47,823 nt of DNA from Gammaproteobacteria bacterium. Lineage in GTDB: Bacteria > Pseudomonadota > Gammaproteobacteria > Poriferisulfidales > Oxydemutatoraceae. The stretch is from the NCBI GenBank assembly GCA_028817225.1, contig JAPPQC010000035.1, positions 1 through 47,823 on the forward strand, written 5' to 3'. Positions 17,609-25,315 of this stretch are shown here, one piece after another. The notes beneath the pieces were generated by a model. The model was not told the origin of the DNA, searched no databases, and worked only from the letters and a program-made list of their open reading frames with translations. A program made the position numbers and the translations under genes. Numbering within the stretch: the stretch's first letter is position 1; each line of letters begins with the position of its first letter.

Positions 17609-18494
17609 AATCGTCCCGACCTACGCCGAGGCGTTTGCGATGTGGGGCGGGCGCGCCATCATCACCGCCGACGGCAGGCGCTGGGCGCTGACCGCGGCGC
17701 GCTCGATGACCGGGTTTGCGACCTCGGTCATCGGCTGTCCGTGCGAGGCCGCCATCGAGCGCGAAGTGCCCGCCGCGCAAACGCCCGACGGCAGGCCCGG
17801 CGTCAGCGTGCTGCTGTTCACGGTGCGCGAGAAAGACATCAGAAAACGCCTGATGGAGCGCATCGGGCAGTGCGTGATGACCTGCCCGACGACCGCCTGT
17901 TTCAACGGCCTTGAATCGGAACAGACCGTCTCCGTCGGCGGCGCGCTGCGCTATTTCGGCGACGGCCACCAGGTCTCGAAGGTGCTGAACGGGCGGCGCC
18001 TGTGGCGCATTCCGGTGCTCGACGGCGAATTCCTCGTGGACGACCTGTTCGGCGTGCGCGAAACCGTCGGCGGCGGCAACCTCTTCATCATGGGCGCCTC
18101 GGCGGCGGCGACGCTGCGCGCGGCGCTGGCGGCGTGCGATGCGATGGCCGAAGTCGGCGATGTGTTTCTGCCGTTTCCCGGCGGCACCCGCTCGGGCAGC
18201 AAGATCGGCTCAAAATACAAGGGGCTGGTGGCCTCGACCAACGACGCCTACTGCCCGAGTCTGCGCGGCGCCGGCGTTGAGACGCAACTGCCGGAGAGCA
18301 TCAACGCCGTCTATGAAATCGTCATCAACGGGCTGACCGAGGCGGCGGTGCGCGAGGCGATGCGCGTCGGCATGGTGGCGGCGGCGGAGAAAGGCGCGCT
18401 GATCATCTCGGCGGGAAACTACGGCGGCAATCTGGGCCGCTACAAACTGGACCTCGAGGACATCCTCGGCGGCGCGGGCGAAGATGGCGCTTGA
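17589..18494 (+). CDS. fhcD: Formylmethanofuran:tetrahydromethanopterin formyltransferase / FhcD
   Basis: 301 residues from GTG at 17589, overlapping the end of fhcA by 20 nt. The family length is about 297-300, which supports this start; the open frame extends further upstream but without similarity. Conserved features include TEIVPTYAEAF at the start, GFATSVIGCPCEA, MTCPTTACFNGL, and PGGTRSGSKIGSKYKGL near 200. It moves the formyl group between methanofuran and tetrahydromethanopterin in the cytoplasm, linking formaldehyde oxidation to the FhcABC unit. Confidence 0.95.
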   Translation: MKIKKTEIVPTYAEAFAMWGGRAIITADGRRWALTAARSMTGFATSVIGCPCEAAIEREVPAAQTPDGRPGVSVLLFTVREKDIRKRLMERIGQCVMTCPTTACFNGLESEQTVSVGGALRYFGDGHQVSKVLNGRRLWRIPVLDGEFLVDDLFGVRETVGGGNLFIMGASAAATLRAALAACDAMAEVGDVFLPFPGGTRSGSKIGSKYKGLVASTNDAYCPSLRGAGVETQLPESINAVYEIVINGLTEAAVREAMRVGMVAAAEKGALIISAGNYGGNLGRYKLDLEDILGGAGEDGA

Positions 18495-19293
18495 ACTGAC
18501 GCTGCACACGCAGCCCGAAGTGCCGCTGGAGGCGGAATGCATCACGCCGCACCGCGTCGCCGGGCTGGCGGCGGACAAGGTCGAGCGCCTTGACGCGATG
18601 CACGGCAACCGCCGCGTCAAATTAGGCGACTTTTTCAGCGCCGCGGGCAAGGGCGCGGATGACATCGTGGTGGGCGGCGACTTGTCGCTGGTCAAACTAA
18701 TCGGCGCGCAGATGGCGCAGGGCAGCATTGTCGTTGAAGGCGCCGTCGGCATGCATGTCGGCTGGGGCATGAGCGGCGGCGTCATCACCGTGCGCGGCGA
18801 CGCCCACGACTGGGTCGGACCGGAAATGAGCGGCGGGCGCATCATCGTGCACGGCGACGCCGGGCACATGGTCGGCAGCGCCTACCGCGGCCAGGCCGCC
18901 GGCATCCGCGGCGGCGAAATCCTCGTCCACGGCAGCGTCCGCAACGAGGCCGGCGGCGCGATGCGGCGCGGCCTGATTGCGGTCGGCGGCGACGCCGGCG
19001 ACTTCACCGGCGTCAACATGATTGCCGGCACCATCGTCGTGCTGGGCAGCCTCGGCATCCGTTCCGGCGCCGGCATGAAGCGCGGCAGCATCGTCTCGAT
19101 GAACCCGGCGCCGCTGCTGCCGACCTACGAATACGCATGCAGTTACCGCCCGCTGTTCCTGAAACTCTGCCTTGAACACCTGCGCGGCCTCGGCTTTGCC
19201 GTCGAGGAGCGCCACATCAACGGGCGCTGGCGGCGCTGGAGCGGCGACAGCCTGGAACTGAACCGGGGCGAAATTTTGTTGTTCCACCGTTAG
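18484..19293 (+). CDS. fhcC: Formylmethanofuran dehydrogenase subunit C / FhcC
   Basis: 269 residues overlapping fhcD by 11 nt. The centre is a right-handed beta-helix made of repeated G-x-G/V-G units (VVGGDLSLVKLIGAQM, GVITVRGDAHDWVG, RIIVHGDAGHMVG, IAVGGDAGDFTG), the same fold as the GXGXG domain of glutamate synthase. It scaffolds subunits A, B and D. The tail contains a conserved YRPLFLKLCLEHLRGLGF segment. No other methanopterin genes (fae, mtdB, mch) occur in the window. Confidence 0.93.
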   Translation: MALELTLHTQPEVPLEAECITPHRVAGLAADKVERLDAMHGNRRVKLGDFFSAAGKGADDIVVGGDLSLVKLIGAQMAQGSIVVEGAVGMHVGWGMSGGVITVRGDAHDWVGPEMSGGRIIVHGDAGHMVGSAYRGQAAGIRGGEILVHGSVRNEAGGAMRRGLIAVGGDAGDFTGVNMIAGTIVVLGSLGIRSGAGMKRGSIVSMNPAPLLPTYEYACSYRPLFLKLCLEHLRGLGFAVEERHINGRWRRWSGDSLELNRGEILLFHR

Positions 19294-19304
19294 ACTGCTA
19301 CAAT
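19276..19304 (+). promoter_or_regulatory. Promoter of the ferredoxin / ferredoxin-NADP reductase pair
   Basis: TTGTTG at 19276-19281, 17-bp spacer, TACAAT at 19299-19304, overlapping the last codons of fhcC. Followed by a 5' leader and GGAGGA before the ATG at 19337. The two genes could be read from here or from the fhc operon. Confidence 0.6.
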
Positions 19305-19336
19305 TCACCGCTTATTTTTCTACGGAGGACAACGCC

Positions 19337-19642
19337 ATGACCACCATTGTTACCGACAACTGCAAGGGCTGCCGCTTCACCGACTGCGTGTCGGTCTGCC
19401 CCGTCGCCTGCTTTCACTTCGACGACGACATGCTCTACATTGACCCCGATGTCTGCATTGATTGCAGCGCCTGCATACCGGAATGCCCGGTCGAGGCGAT
19501 TTACGAGGAAGACGACCTGCCCGAAGACAAGAAGGAGTGGATCGCCATCAACGCCGAGCGCGCCCCCGGCCTGCCGGTGATTGAGGAGAAGATGGATCCG
19601 CTGCCGGGCGCGGAGGAGCGCAAGCAGGACCTCGGCTTCTGA
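19337..19642 (+). CDS. fdxA: 7Fe/8Fe-type ferredoxin
   Basis: 101 residues. The N-terminal cluster motif NCKGCRFTDCVSVCPVACF has the extra spacing and cysteines of the 7Fe ferredoxins (Azotobacter FdI type), and the second is CIDCSACIPECPVEA. The C-terminal extension (DLPEDKKEWIAINAE, then an acidic tail) is also that of FdI proteins. It carries electrons at low potential. Placed after the formylmethanofuran genes and before ferredoxin-NADP reductase, it may take electrons from formyl oxidation or supply them to NADP; this is inference. Confidence 0.93.
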   Translation: MTTIVTDNCKGCRFTDCVSVCPVACFHFDDDMLYIDPDVCIDCSACIPECPVEAIYEEDDLPEDKKEWIAINAERAPGLPVIEEKMDPLPGAEERKQDLGF

Positions 19643-19651
19643 CGCGCCGCC

Positions 19652-21049
19652 GTGGCTGAACCCGAAACCGCAAAAAACCCGCTGCAAGTGGCGGTCGTCG
19701 GCGCCGGCCCGAGCGGCTTCTACGCGACCGAGGCGCTGATCAAGTCGGGCCGCGCCGTGCGCATTGACATGATCGAGCGCCTGCCGGCGCCGTTCGGGCT
19801 GGTGCGAAACGGCGTCGCCCCCGACCACCCGAAGTTGAAGCAGGCCATCGGCGTCTATCAGAAGATCGCGCAAAACCCGGAATTCAACTTCATCGGCAAT
19901 GTCACCGTCGGGCGCGATGTGACGGCGGCGGAACTGCGCGGCACGCACGACGCCGTGATTTACACCTGCGGCTCGGAGACCGACAGAAAACTCGGCGTTG
20001 CCGGCGAGGACCTGCCCGGCAGCCACACCGCGACCGAACTGGTCGGGTGGTACAACGGCCACCCCGACTACCGCGACCGCTCGTTTGATTTCTCGCACGA
20101 GACCGCCGTCATCATCGGCCAGGGCAATGTCGCCGCCGACGCCGCGCGCATCCTGGCCAAGTCGCCGGACGAGTTGAAAAACACCGACATCGCCGCGCAC
20201 GCGCTTGAGGCGCTGGCCGAAAGCCGCATCCGCGAGATTCATGTCGTCGGGCGGCGCGGGCCGGCGCAGGCCAAATTCACATCCAAGGAACTGCGCGAAT
20301 TCCTGTCCATCGGCAACTGCGACGCCGTCGTGGATGCCGCCGAACTCGAACTCAACCCGCAAAGCGAGCGCGAAATCGCCGACAAGGCCGGCGCCATGGG
20401 CAAAAAGAACCTGGAACTGTTCCGGCAGATGACCGCCGGCGGCGGCAAGCCGCGCGTGTGCCGCTTCACCTTCCTGAAAAGCCCGCTGCATCTGGAGGGC
20501 GCGGCGCGGCTTGAGCGCGTCGTGTTCGCCGAAAACAGCCTGTCAGGCGATGCGTTTGAACAGGCCGCGCGCCCGACGGGCGAGACCTTCGCGCTGGAAT
20601 GCGGGCTGCTGTTTCGCAGCATCGGCTACCGCGGCGTCGCGATAGAGGGCGTGCCCTTTGATGAAAAGCGCGGCGTGTTTCCGAACGACGCCGGCAGGAT
20701 GATTGAAAACGCCGGAAGCGCTGAAAAGGGCGGCGTGGTGCGCGGCGTCTATACCGCCGGCTGGATCAAGCGCGGCCCTTCCGGCATCATCGGCACCAAC
20801 CGCGCGTGCGCGGTCGAAACCGTCGGCGCGCTGCTGGACGATTGGCCGGATTTGCGGGCGCCGGACGCCGCACCGAAGCCGGGCGCGGCAAAACTCTACG
20901 AGATGCTCGACGGGCGCGGCGTGCGCCACATCAACTACGCCCAGTGGCAGGCGATAGACGCCGCTGAAATCAAGCGCGGCGAACCGAAGCAGAAGCCGCG
21001 CGAAAAGTTCACGCGCGTTGAGGAAATGCTGGCCGCCGCCGGCGCCTGA
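19652..21049 (+). CDS. fprA: Ferredoxin-NADP reductase, adrenodoxin-reductase (FprA) type
   Basis: 465 residues from GTG at 19652, 9 nt after the ferredoxin gene. FAD site VVGAGPSGFYATEAL near residue 14; the signature LPAPFGLVRNGVAPDHPKLK near 48-67; NADP site IIGQGNVAADAARIL near 150 and VGRRGPAQAKFT near 205; and a C-terminal TAGWIKRGPSGIIGTN near 370. This is the mitochondrial adrenodoxin-reductase-like branch. It exchanges electrons between NADPH and the ferredoxin encoded beside it. Confidence 0.95.
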   Translation: MAEPETAKNPLQVAVVGAGPSGFYATEALIKSGRAVRIDMIERLPAPFGLVRNGVAPDHPKLKQAIGVYQKIAQNPEFNFIGNVTVGRDVTAAELRGTHDAVIYTCGSETDRKLGVAGEDLPGSHTATELVGWYNGHPDYRDRSFDFSHETAVIIGQGNVAADAARILAKSPDELKNTDIAAHALEALAESRIREIHVVGRRGPAQAKFTSKELREFLSIGNCDAVVDAAELELNPQSEREIADKAGAMGKKNLELFRQMTAGGGKPRVCRFTFLKSPLHLEGAARLERVVFAENSLSGDAFEQAARPTGETFALECGLLFRSIGYRGVAIEGVPFDEKRGVFPNDAGRMIENAGSAEKGGVVRGVYTAGWIKRGPSGIIGTNRACAVETVGALLDDWPDLRAPDAAPKPGAAKLYEMLDGRGVRHINYAQWQAIDAAEIKRGEPKQKPREKFTRVEEMLAAAGA

Positions 21050-21061
21050 AACCGGCGGCGG
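21033..21061. terminator. GC-rich hairpin between convergent fprA and the peptide cluster
   Basis: Perfect 10-bp stem, 21033-21042 with 21052-21061, spanning the fprA stop codon, 9-nt loop. No T-run follows on either strand, so factor-independent termination is doubtful. The rest of 21050-21115 shows nothing. Confidence 0.35.
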
Positions 21062-21115
21062 TATGGTAGCGCCGCGCCAGGCTTTTCATCTCGCGGATGA
21101 TTTCGCGGTGGCCCT

Positions 21116-21457
21116 TCACGGGCGGGATCGCTCAAACGACACGGTGCTGATGGCGCAGCCGCCGCTGGCGTACATCGAGCACGCGCCGCCGGCGATGCCG
21201 CCCAGGCCCTGGTCGTTCAGGCGGACGGCGCCGGCGTCCTTCGGAAACACGATGTGCATCGTGCTTTCATCATCCACATGCAGGCGCACCGAGGCGCTCT
21301 GCGGCGCCTGCGCCACATCCGGCAGCACCTTGTCAAAGCCTTCGCGCTGAAGAACGGCGAGCGGATCGCTGTCCATCTCGGCCTTGAAACCGGCGTCGGA
21401 ATGATACCGGCGCACCAGTTGCTGCACATGGTCTATCAGGTTGCGTACTGCCGTCAT
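21116..21457 (-). CDS. NHLP-type (nitrile hydratase-like) leader peptide, member a
   Basis: 113 residues from ATG at 21457 (GGAAGAG upstream); the open frame extends further but MTAVRN aligns with member b. The helical start (LVRRYHSDAGFKAEMDSDPLAVLQREGF) is followed by the nitrile-hydratase-like strand SASVRLHVDDESTMHIVFP and a GLGGIAGG junction. The putative core after GG is 22 residues, beginning ACSMYASGGCA, with two cysteines and several Ser/Thr. Such NHLP leaders direct enzymes that modify the C-terminal core (proteusins). It is the last of six in the array. Confidence 0.75.
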   Translation of the reverse strand: MTAVRNLIDHVQQLVRRYHSDAGFKAEMDSDPLAVLQREGFDKVLPDVAQAPQSASVRLHVDDESTMHIVFPKDAGAVRLNDQGLGGIAGGACSMYASGGCAISTVSFERSRP

Positions 21458-21486
21458 TTCAGTCTCTTCCATCGGGCCAAGCCGGT

Positions 21487-21873
21487 TTACGGCCTTGGCC
21501 TCGGTTTGACCGACGGCCAGCTCCAATCCAGGCGGTAACTGGTGCTGACGCGCCAGGCGCCGGCGTTGGGCGAACTGCCGGAGTAGCCGCCGCCGTAGTC
21601 GCCGCCGGAAATCTGCGCCAGCGCCTCGTCATCCGCCGGTTGCAGGCACGAGACGGGCGGAAGCACGACATGCATCGTGTTCTCGTCGTCAATGTGAAGG
21701 CGCACCGAGGCGCCCGCCGGAATCAGCGCCGTGTCCGGCAGCGTGTCGCCGAAACCCTCGCGCTTCAGCACGCCAATCGGGTCGCCGTCCATCTCGGCCT
21801 TGAAACCGGCGTCGGCATGATACCGGCGAACCAGTGCGTGCACATTGTCCCTCCATTCTCTTACTGCTGTCAT
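21487..21873 (-). CDS. NHLP-type leader peptide, member b
   Basis: 128 residues with a strong GGAGGAGG before the ATG. Leader: LVRRYHADAGFKAEMDGDPIG, then GASVRLHIDDENTMHVVLPP and DDEALAQISGG. The stretch after GG (37 residues, DYGGGYSGSSPNAG and onward) is Gly/Ser/Tyr/Trp-rich, has no cysteine and ends in a PRPRP tail. This core differs from all other members. It starts 2 nt after the stop of member c. Confidence 0.75.
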   Translation of the reverse strand: MTAVREWRDNVHALVRRYHADAGFKAEMDGDPIGVLKREGFGDTLPDTALIPAGASVRLHIDDENTMHVVLPPVSCLQPADDEALAQISGGDYGGGYSGSSPNAGAWRVSTSYRLDWSWPSVKPRPRP

Positions 21874-21874
21874 T

Positions 21875-22276
21875 TCAACCTCCTCCGAAGTATCTGTTAA
21901 GGAACGCGCGACTCGCGGGACTCATCTGGTCCATCTGCGAGTGGCTCAAAGTGTAAGGCTGCGCGCGGTCGTTTGCGTTGTGCGAATAGTAGCCGTGGCC
22001 GCTTTGGTAGTATTGGCAAGACCCTCCGGCCATCGCCTCCAGTTCCTCGTCGTCCGCGGCCTCGAAACGCACCATCGGCGGAAACACGACATGCATCGTC
22101 TTTTCATCGTCGAGATGAAGACTCACCGAAGCGCCTTCCGGCAGCAGGCCGCCGCAGCCTTCGCTGCGAAACGCAGCGACGGGGTCGGCGTCCACTTTCG
22201 CCCGGAACTCGCTGTCCGAGCGGTAGCGGCGCGCCAGACCCTTCAATTTCTCAATGACTTCATTGGAAACTTCCAT
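21875..22276 (-). CDS. NHLP-type leader peptide, member c
   Basis: 133 residues; GAGGG lies about 10 nt before the ATG. Leader: LARRYRSDSEFRAKVDADP, FRSEGCGGLLPEGASVSLHL, DDEKTMHVVFPP, DDEELEAMAGG. The 48-residue tail starts SCQYYQSGHGYYSHN and ends with RYFGGG, so it is longer than the others and rich in Tyr, His, Ser and Gln. Confidence 0.75.
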   Translation of the reverse strand: MEVSNEVIEKLKGLARRYRSDSEFRAKVDADPVAAFRSEGCGGLLPEGASVSLHLDDEKTMHVVFPPMVRFEAADDEELEAMAGGSCQYYQSGHGYYSHNANDRAQPYTLSHSQMDQMSPASRAFLNRYFGGG

Positions 22277-22315
22277 TGGTTTTAACCCTCCGGTTTCGGC
22301 TCATCCTGCCGGCAA

Positions 22316-22678
22316 TTACGCCGTCGAGCAGGTGGAGTTGCCTCTGCACCCCTGCGGGTACCAGTGGCTGGGGGGACGGTACGAGTGCTGGGAATGCCGT
22401 CCGCAGATGCCACCGGCCACCTCGTCCAGCGCCTCGTCGCCCATCGCGCCCTTGAAAACACTCGGAGCGGGCGGAAACACGACATGCAGGGTTTTGGCGT
22501 CGTTCAGGTGAAGATTCACCTCAAAGCCTTTCGGCACAATGCCGGCGCAGCCTTCGCTGCGAAGCGCGGCGGCGGGGTCGGCGTCCACTTTGGCCCTGAA
22601 CGCGCTGTCCGAACGGTAGCGCTTCGCAAGGCTTTTGATGCCCTTGTTGATCTCATTGTGATCATAGGTGGTTTTCAT
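22316..22678 (-). CDS. NHLP-type leader peptide, member d
   Basis: 120 residues from ATG at 22678. A GTG nine bases upstream overlaps the AGGAGT ribosome site, so it is not the start. Leader: IKSLAKRYRSDSAFRAKVDADPA in pieces, VNLHLNDAKTLHVVFPP, DEALDEVAGG. The 30-residue core starts ICGRHSQHSYRPPSHW, ends CRGNSTCSTA and contains three cysteines. It is nearly identical to the core of member f. Confidence 0.78.
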   Translation of the reverse strand: MKTTYDHNEINKGIKSLAKRYRSDSAFRAKVDADPAAALRSEGCAGIVPKGFEVNLHLNDAKTLHVVFPPAPSVFKGAMGDEALDEVAGGICGRHSQHSYRPPSHWYPQGCRGNSTCSTA

Positions 22679-22777
22679 GGTTTTCACTCCTTATGTTTGG
22701 ATTTTGGGTTCATTCCCTCTGGTTTGGCAAATGCCTGATTCTGTCTCCGGTTTTGGCCTGGTTCACAAACGACGGGC

Positions 22778-23149
22778 TTACCCCATGCAACTGCCGGGGC
22801 CGCCGATTTTCGGGCCGCCTGCCGGAACGGGTCCGTTTCCGCCTTTTCGGGCGTAGTAATCCGGCCCGTATTCTATATAGCCTCCCCATCTGCCGCCGGC
22901 AACCGTGTTCAAATCCTCGTCACTCGTGGACTTTATCGCGCCCGGAAACACGATGTGCATCGTCTTTTCATCGTTGAGATGAAGCTTCACCGAATAGCCT
23001 TCCGGCGCCAAATCGCCGCAGCCTTCGCTGCGAAGCGCGGCGGCGGGGTCGGCGTCCACTTTGGCCTTGAACGCGCTGTCCGAACGGTAGCGCTTCGCAA
23101 GGCTTTTGATGCTTTTGTTGATTTCATTGTAATCACAGGTGGTTTTCAT
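22778..23149 (-). CDS. NHLP-type leader peptide, member e (swapped core)
   Basis: 123 residues from ATG at 23149 with the same AGGAGT context as member d. The leader is almost the same as those of d and f (LAKRYRSDSAFKAKVDADP, LNDEKTMHIVFPG, DEDLNTVAGG). The core after GG is unrelated to its neighbours: RWGGYIEYGPDYYARKGG, then a Gly/Pro tail ending GSCMG. Conserved leader with replaced core is the pattern of diversifying RiPP precursors. Confidence 0.78.
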   Translation of the reverse strand: MKTTCDYNEINKSIKSLAKRYRSDSAFKAKVDADPAAALRSEGCGDLAPEGYSVKLHLNDEKTMHIVFPGAIKSTSDEDLNTVAGGRWGGYIEYGPDYYARKGGNGPVPAGGPKIGGPGSCMG

Positions 23150-23205
23150 GGTTTTCACTCCTTATGTCTGGGTTGCGTGTTTTGGCCTGGTTCACCCTGC
23201 GGCAA

Positions 23206-23553
23206 CTACGCCGTCGAGCAGGTGGAGTTGCCTCTGCATCCTTGCGGGTACCAGTGGCTGGGGGGACGGTACGAGTAGCGGTCATGGCGTCCGCAGATGC
23301 CTCCGGCAACCTCGTTCAGCGCCTCGTCTTTTGCAAACCGCATGCCCGAAGCGGGCGGAAACACGACATGCAGCGTCTTTGCATCGTTGAGGTGAAGATT
23401 CACCGAAACGCCTTCCGGCACGATGGCGGCGCAGCCTTCGCTGCGAAGCGCGGCGGCGGGGTCGGCGTCCACTTTGGCCTTGAACGCGCTGTCCGAACGG
23501 TAGCGCTTCGCAAGGCTTTTGATGCTTTTGTTAATCTGGTTGTGGTCGTACAT
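23206..23553 (-). CDS. NHLP-type leader peptide, member f (first of the array)
   Basis: 115 residues from ATG at 23553; GGAGTG lies 8 nt upstream and the open frame before it has no similarity. Leader: IKSLAKRYRSDSAFKAK, VNLHLNDAKTLHVVFPP, DEALNEVAGG. The core begins ICGRHDRYSYRPPSHW and ends in CRGNSTCSTA, differing from member d at only a few positions. The 147-bp gap upstream holds a perfect 7-bp palindrome (23584-23600) and a C5/G5 hairpin but no clear promoter. Confidence 0.78.
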   Translation of the reverse strand: MYDHNQINKSIKSLAKRYRSDSAFKAKVDADPAAALRSEGCAAIVPEGVSVNLHLNDAKTLHVVFPPASGMRFAKDEALNEVAGGICGRHDRYSYRPPSHWYPQGCRGNSTCSTA

Positions 23554-23700
23554 GGTCTTCACTCCATCATGTTGTATGCGCCCGTCCGCCACCGGCGGAC
23601 AGCGCGGGTTCTTTTCCCCCCGCCCCAAAGGGGGAGCTGTCCCAGTGCAAAGATACCAGATTTCAGCCGGGGTGGCCGTTCAGATACCTTTGGCACCCTC

Positions 23701-25095
23701 TCATCTGGCGAGATTTTCGGCCTCGCGCAGAATCAGGCGTTTGCGGGCGGAAACGGCCCTGCGAAGGGCTTTCAGGCGCTTTGCGGACGCCACCTGGCGC
23801 CAAATCTGGCGCTGCCCGGCGCCGGAGAAGGCGCCGCCGCCGAGCGCCTTGCCGCCAGCCGCCGAGGCGCCGAAATCGGCCAGTTCCGCGAGGTCGCGGG
23901 CGCTGAGGCCCTGGCGGCGGTAAAGCGCGACAACCCGGTTTTTCAGCGCCGGCCAGCGAAAGTGCTCGGCAACCCACCGCCGGCAGACATCGCGGTACAG
24001 GTCCGGGTGGCCGGCGCCGCCCAAAACGCGGTTTTGCACATAATCAAGCGCGTAGCGGTTGAACGCCGCCTCCATGTCCAGCGCGATGAAGAGTTGCCGC
24101 GCGGCGGCTTCGTAGTCGCCGCCGGCGGTGCTGCGGGTGTGGCGGGCGCTGTCCGCAGCGGCGTTGCTGTCGGCGTGGCGCTGTGCGTCATCGGCGCCGT
24201 GACGCCGTGTGTCGCTGTCGGCGTGGCGGCGCGCGCCATTGTCGGCGTACGACGGCTGGCGGCCTGCGCGGTCGCCGCCGGGCGGCATGAATTCAACGCC
24301 GACCAACTCAACCTCGATGGCGTCGCCGTCGTCCTCTTCATGCGGCGGCGCCACGCTGGCGCGCGCGGCCAGGCCGGCGTCGGCCAGCGCCTGCGCCGTG
24401 TTGGCCGCGAGCAGTTGCCGCGTCATCGCGCGCAGCGCGCGGCGCGCCGGCGGCGGCAGTTTGTTCAGCCCGGCGCTCCAGAATTTGCGCTCCACCGTCG
24501 TGTGCGCGGCGACCCTGGCCTGCGCCTTTATCTCCAGCGTGCGCGTATCCACCGCGAGCACCCTGAAAAAGGCGTAGAGATAACTGCGGTCGAGGATGAA
24601 GTCGTGCCGGTACAGCCCGTAGCCGCCGAGTTCGGTGGAAGACTCCTCAATGGGGTCGGTGACGCGGTCGGCGAGCACCAGTATCAGCGTGTCGGCGCCG
24701 TGCCTTGAACGCAGCGCGCGGACGGCGCCGCGGATTTTTTTCAGGTCGTAGTTGCTGTCATCAAACAGGCGGAATTCGTCGGTGTACACCTGCATCCACG
24801 CCTTGCGGTCGGGGCGGAAATCCACCGGGCGCAGGCGGCCCTCGCGGCGGATAACCGCGGTGACGACATCGCGGACATGGTCGTCAAGACGCCACGGCGC
24901 GACCCGCGTCCGGTGGCGTTTCTTCGACATCGCCGTCGAGCCGAGATAAATGGACGGGAAAACATCCCCCAGCAGCGAAACCACGGCAACCCGCGCCGCG
25001 CCGCGCTCGGCGGCGGGCGCCGCCGACACCGCCAGCGCCGCGGCCAGCACCGCAACGGCGGCGCGTCTGAAAAAGCGCCTGGTCAAGGTGGTCAT
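23701..25095 (-). CDS. Secreted protein of unknown function
   Basis: 464 residues from the ATG at 25095; codons at 25107 and 25104 are alternatives. A signal peptide is clear (MTTLTRRFFRRAAVAVL, cut near SAAPAAE). The domain that follows has an ARVAVVSLLGDVF strand and later DTLILVLADRVTDP. A spacer near residues 265-310 is low-complexity Ala/Asp/Arg/His/Ser (RRHADSD-like units), likely an expansion. The C-terminal part is helical and Arg-rich (VCRRWVAEHFRWPALKNRV). I do not recognise a family with confidence. It lies upstream of the NHLP array on the same strand with 147 bp between, so it could share a transcript with the peptides. Confidence 0.65.
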   Translation of the reverse strand: MTTLTRRFFRRAAVAVLAAALAVSAAPAAERGAARVAVVSLLGDVFPSIYLGSTAMSKKRHRTRVAPWRLDDHVRDVVTAVIRREGRLRPVDFRPDRKAWMQVYTDEFRLFDDSNYDLKKIRGAVRALRSRHGADTLILVLADRVTDPIEESSTELGGYGLYRHDFILDRSYLYAFFRVLAVDTRTLEIKAQARVAAHTTVERKFWSAGLNKLPPPARRALRAMTRQLLAANTAQALADAGLAARASVAPPHEEDDGDAIEVELVGVEFMPPGGDRAGRQPSYADNGARRHADSDTRRHGADDAQRHADSNAAADSARHTRSTAGGDYEAAARQLFIALDMEAAFNRYALDYVQNRVLGGAGHPDLYRDVCRRWVAEHFRWPALKNRVVALYRRQGLSARDLAELADFGASAAGGKALGGGAFSGAGQRQIWRQVASAKRLKALRRAVSARKRLILREAENLAR

Positions 25096-25100
25096 GGCGG

Positions 25101-25204
25101 CCATCATACCAGCATAAAAGAACGGCGGGCGGCGCCTTGAAACGGACGGCGGGAAACCGGGCGGCGGGCCATCATACCAGCACAAAAAAACGGCAGGCGG
25201 CGCC
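25101..25204. repeat. Direct repeat of about 36 bp around a terminator
   Basis: Copies at 25101-25137 and 25169-25204, 68 bp apart, share CCATCATACCAGCA and the ACGGCGGGCGGCG part. The second copy contains the left arm of the porin terminator. The first copy overlaps the start region of the unknown secreted protein, suggesting that a terminator sequence was duplicated. Confidence 0.7.
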
Positions 25205-25230
25205 CTTTGCAGCGGGGCCGGCCTGCCGTT
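25184..25230 (-). terminator. Factor-independent terminator of the porin gene
   Basis: On the minus strand, perfect 10-bp stem AACGGCAGGC (25230-25221) with its complement (25198-25189), followed by seven T. It sits 86 bp after the porin stop; the stretch between stop and hairpin shows nothing else. Confidence 0.8.
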
Positions 25231-25315
25231 TCCGCGGGTGCGGGTTCAGCAGTGCGGCGGCGGCAAAACGCTGCGCGAATGCCGCCGCACGCACGGCTTT
25301 GCCGTCGGTGCGGGG

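Larger units (their letters stand above)
22316..23553. repeat. Tandem duplication of NHLP genes d, e and f
   Basis: The three leaders are near-identical at DNA level, including the AGGAGTGAAAACC upstream sequence of d and e and a TTTTGGCCTGGTTCAC segment between genes. Members d and f also share the core DNA (22316-22430 and 23206-23320). Member e keeps the leader but not the core. The unit length is about 0.4-0.5 kb. Confidence 0.8.

Noticed and set aside
22778..23149. XYG-like site in the core of NHLP member e as a splicease (tyramine excision) target
   Set aside because: A single EYG is not enough, and no radical SAM partner is present in the window.
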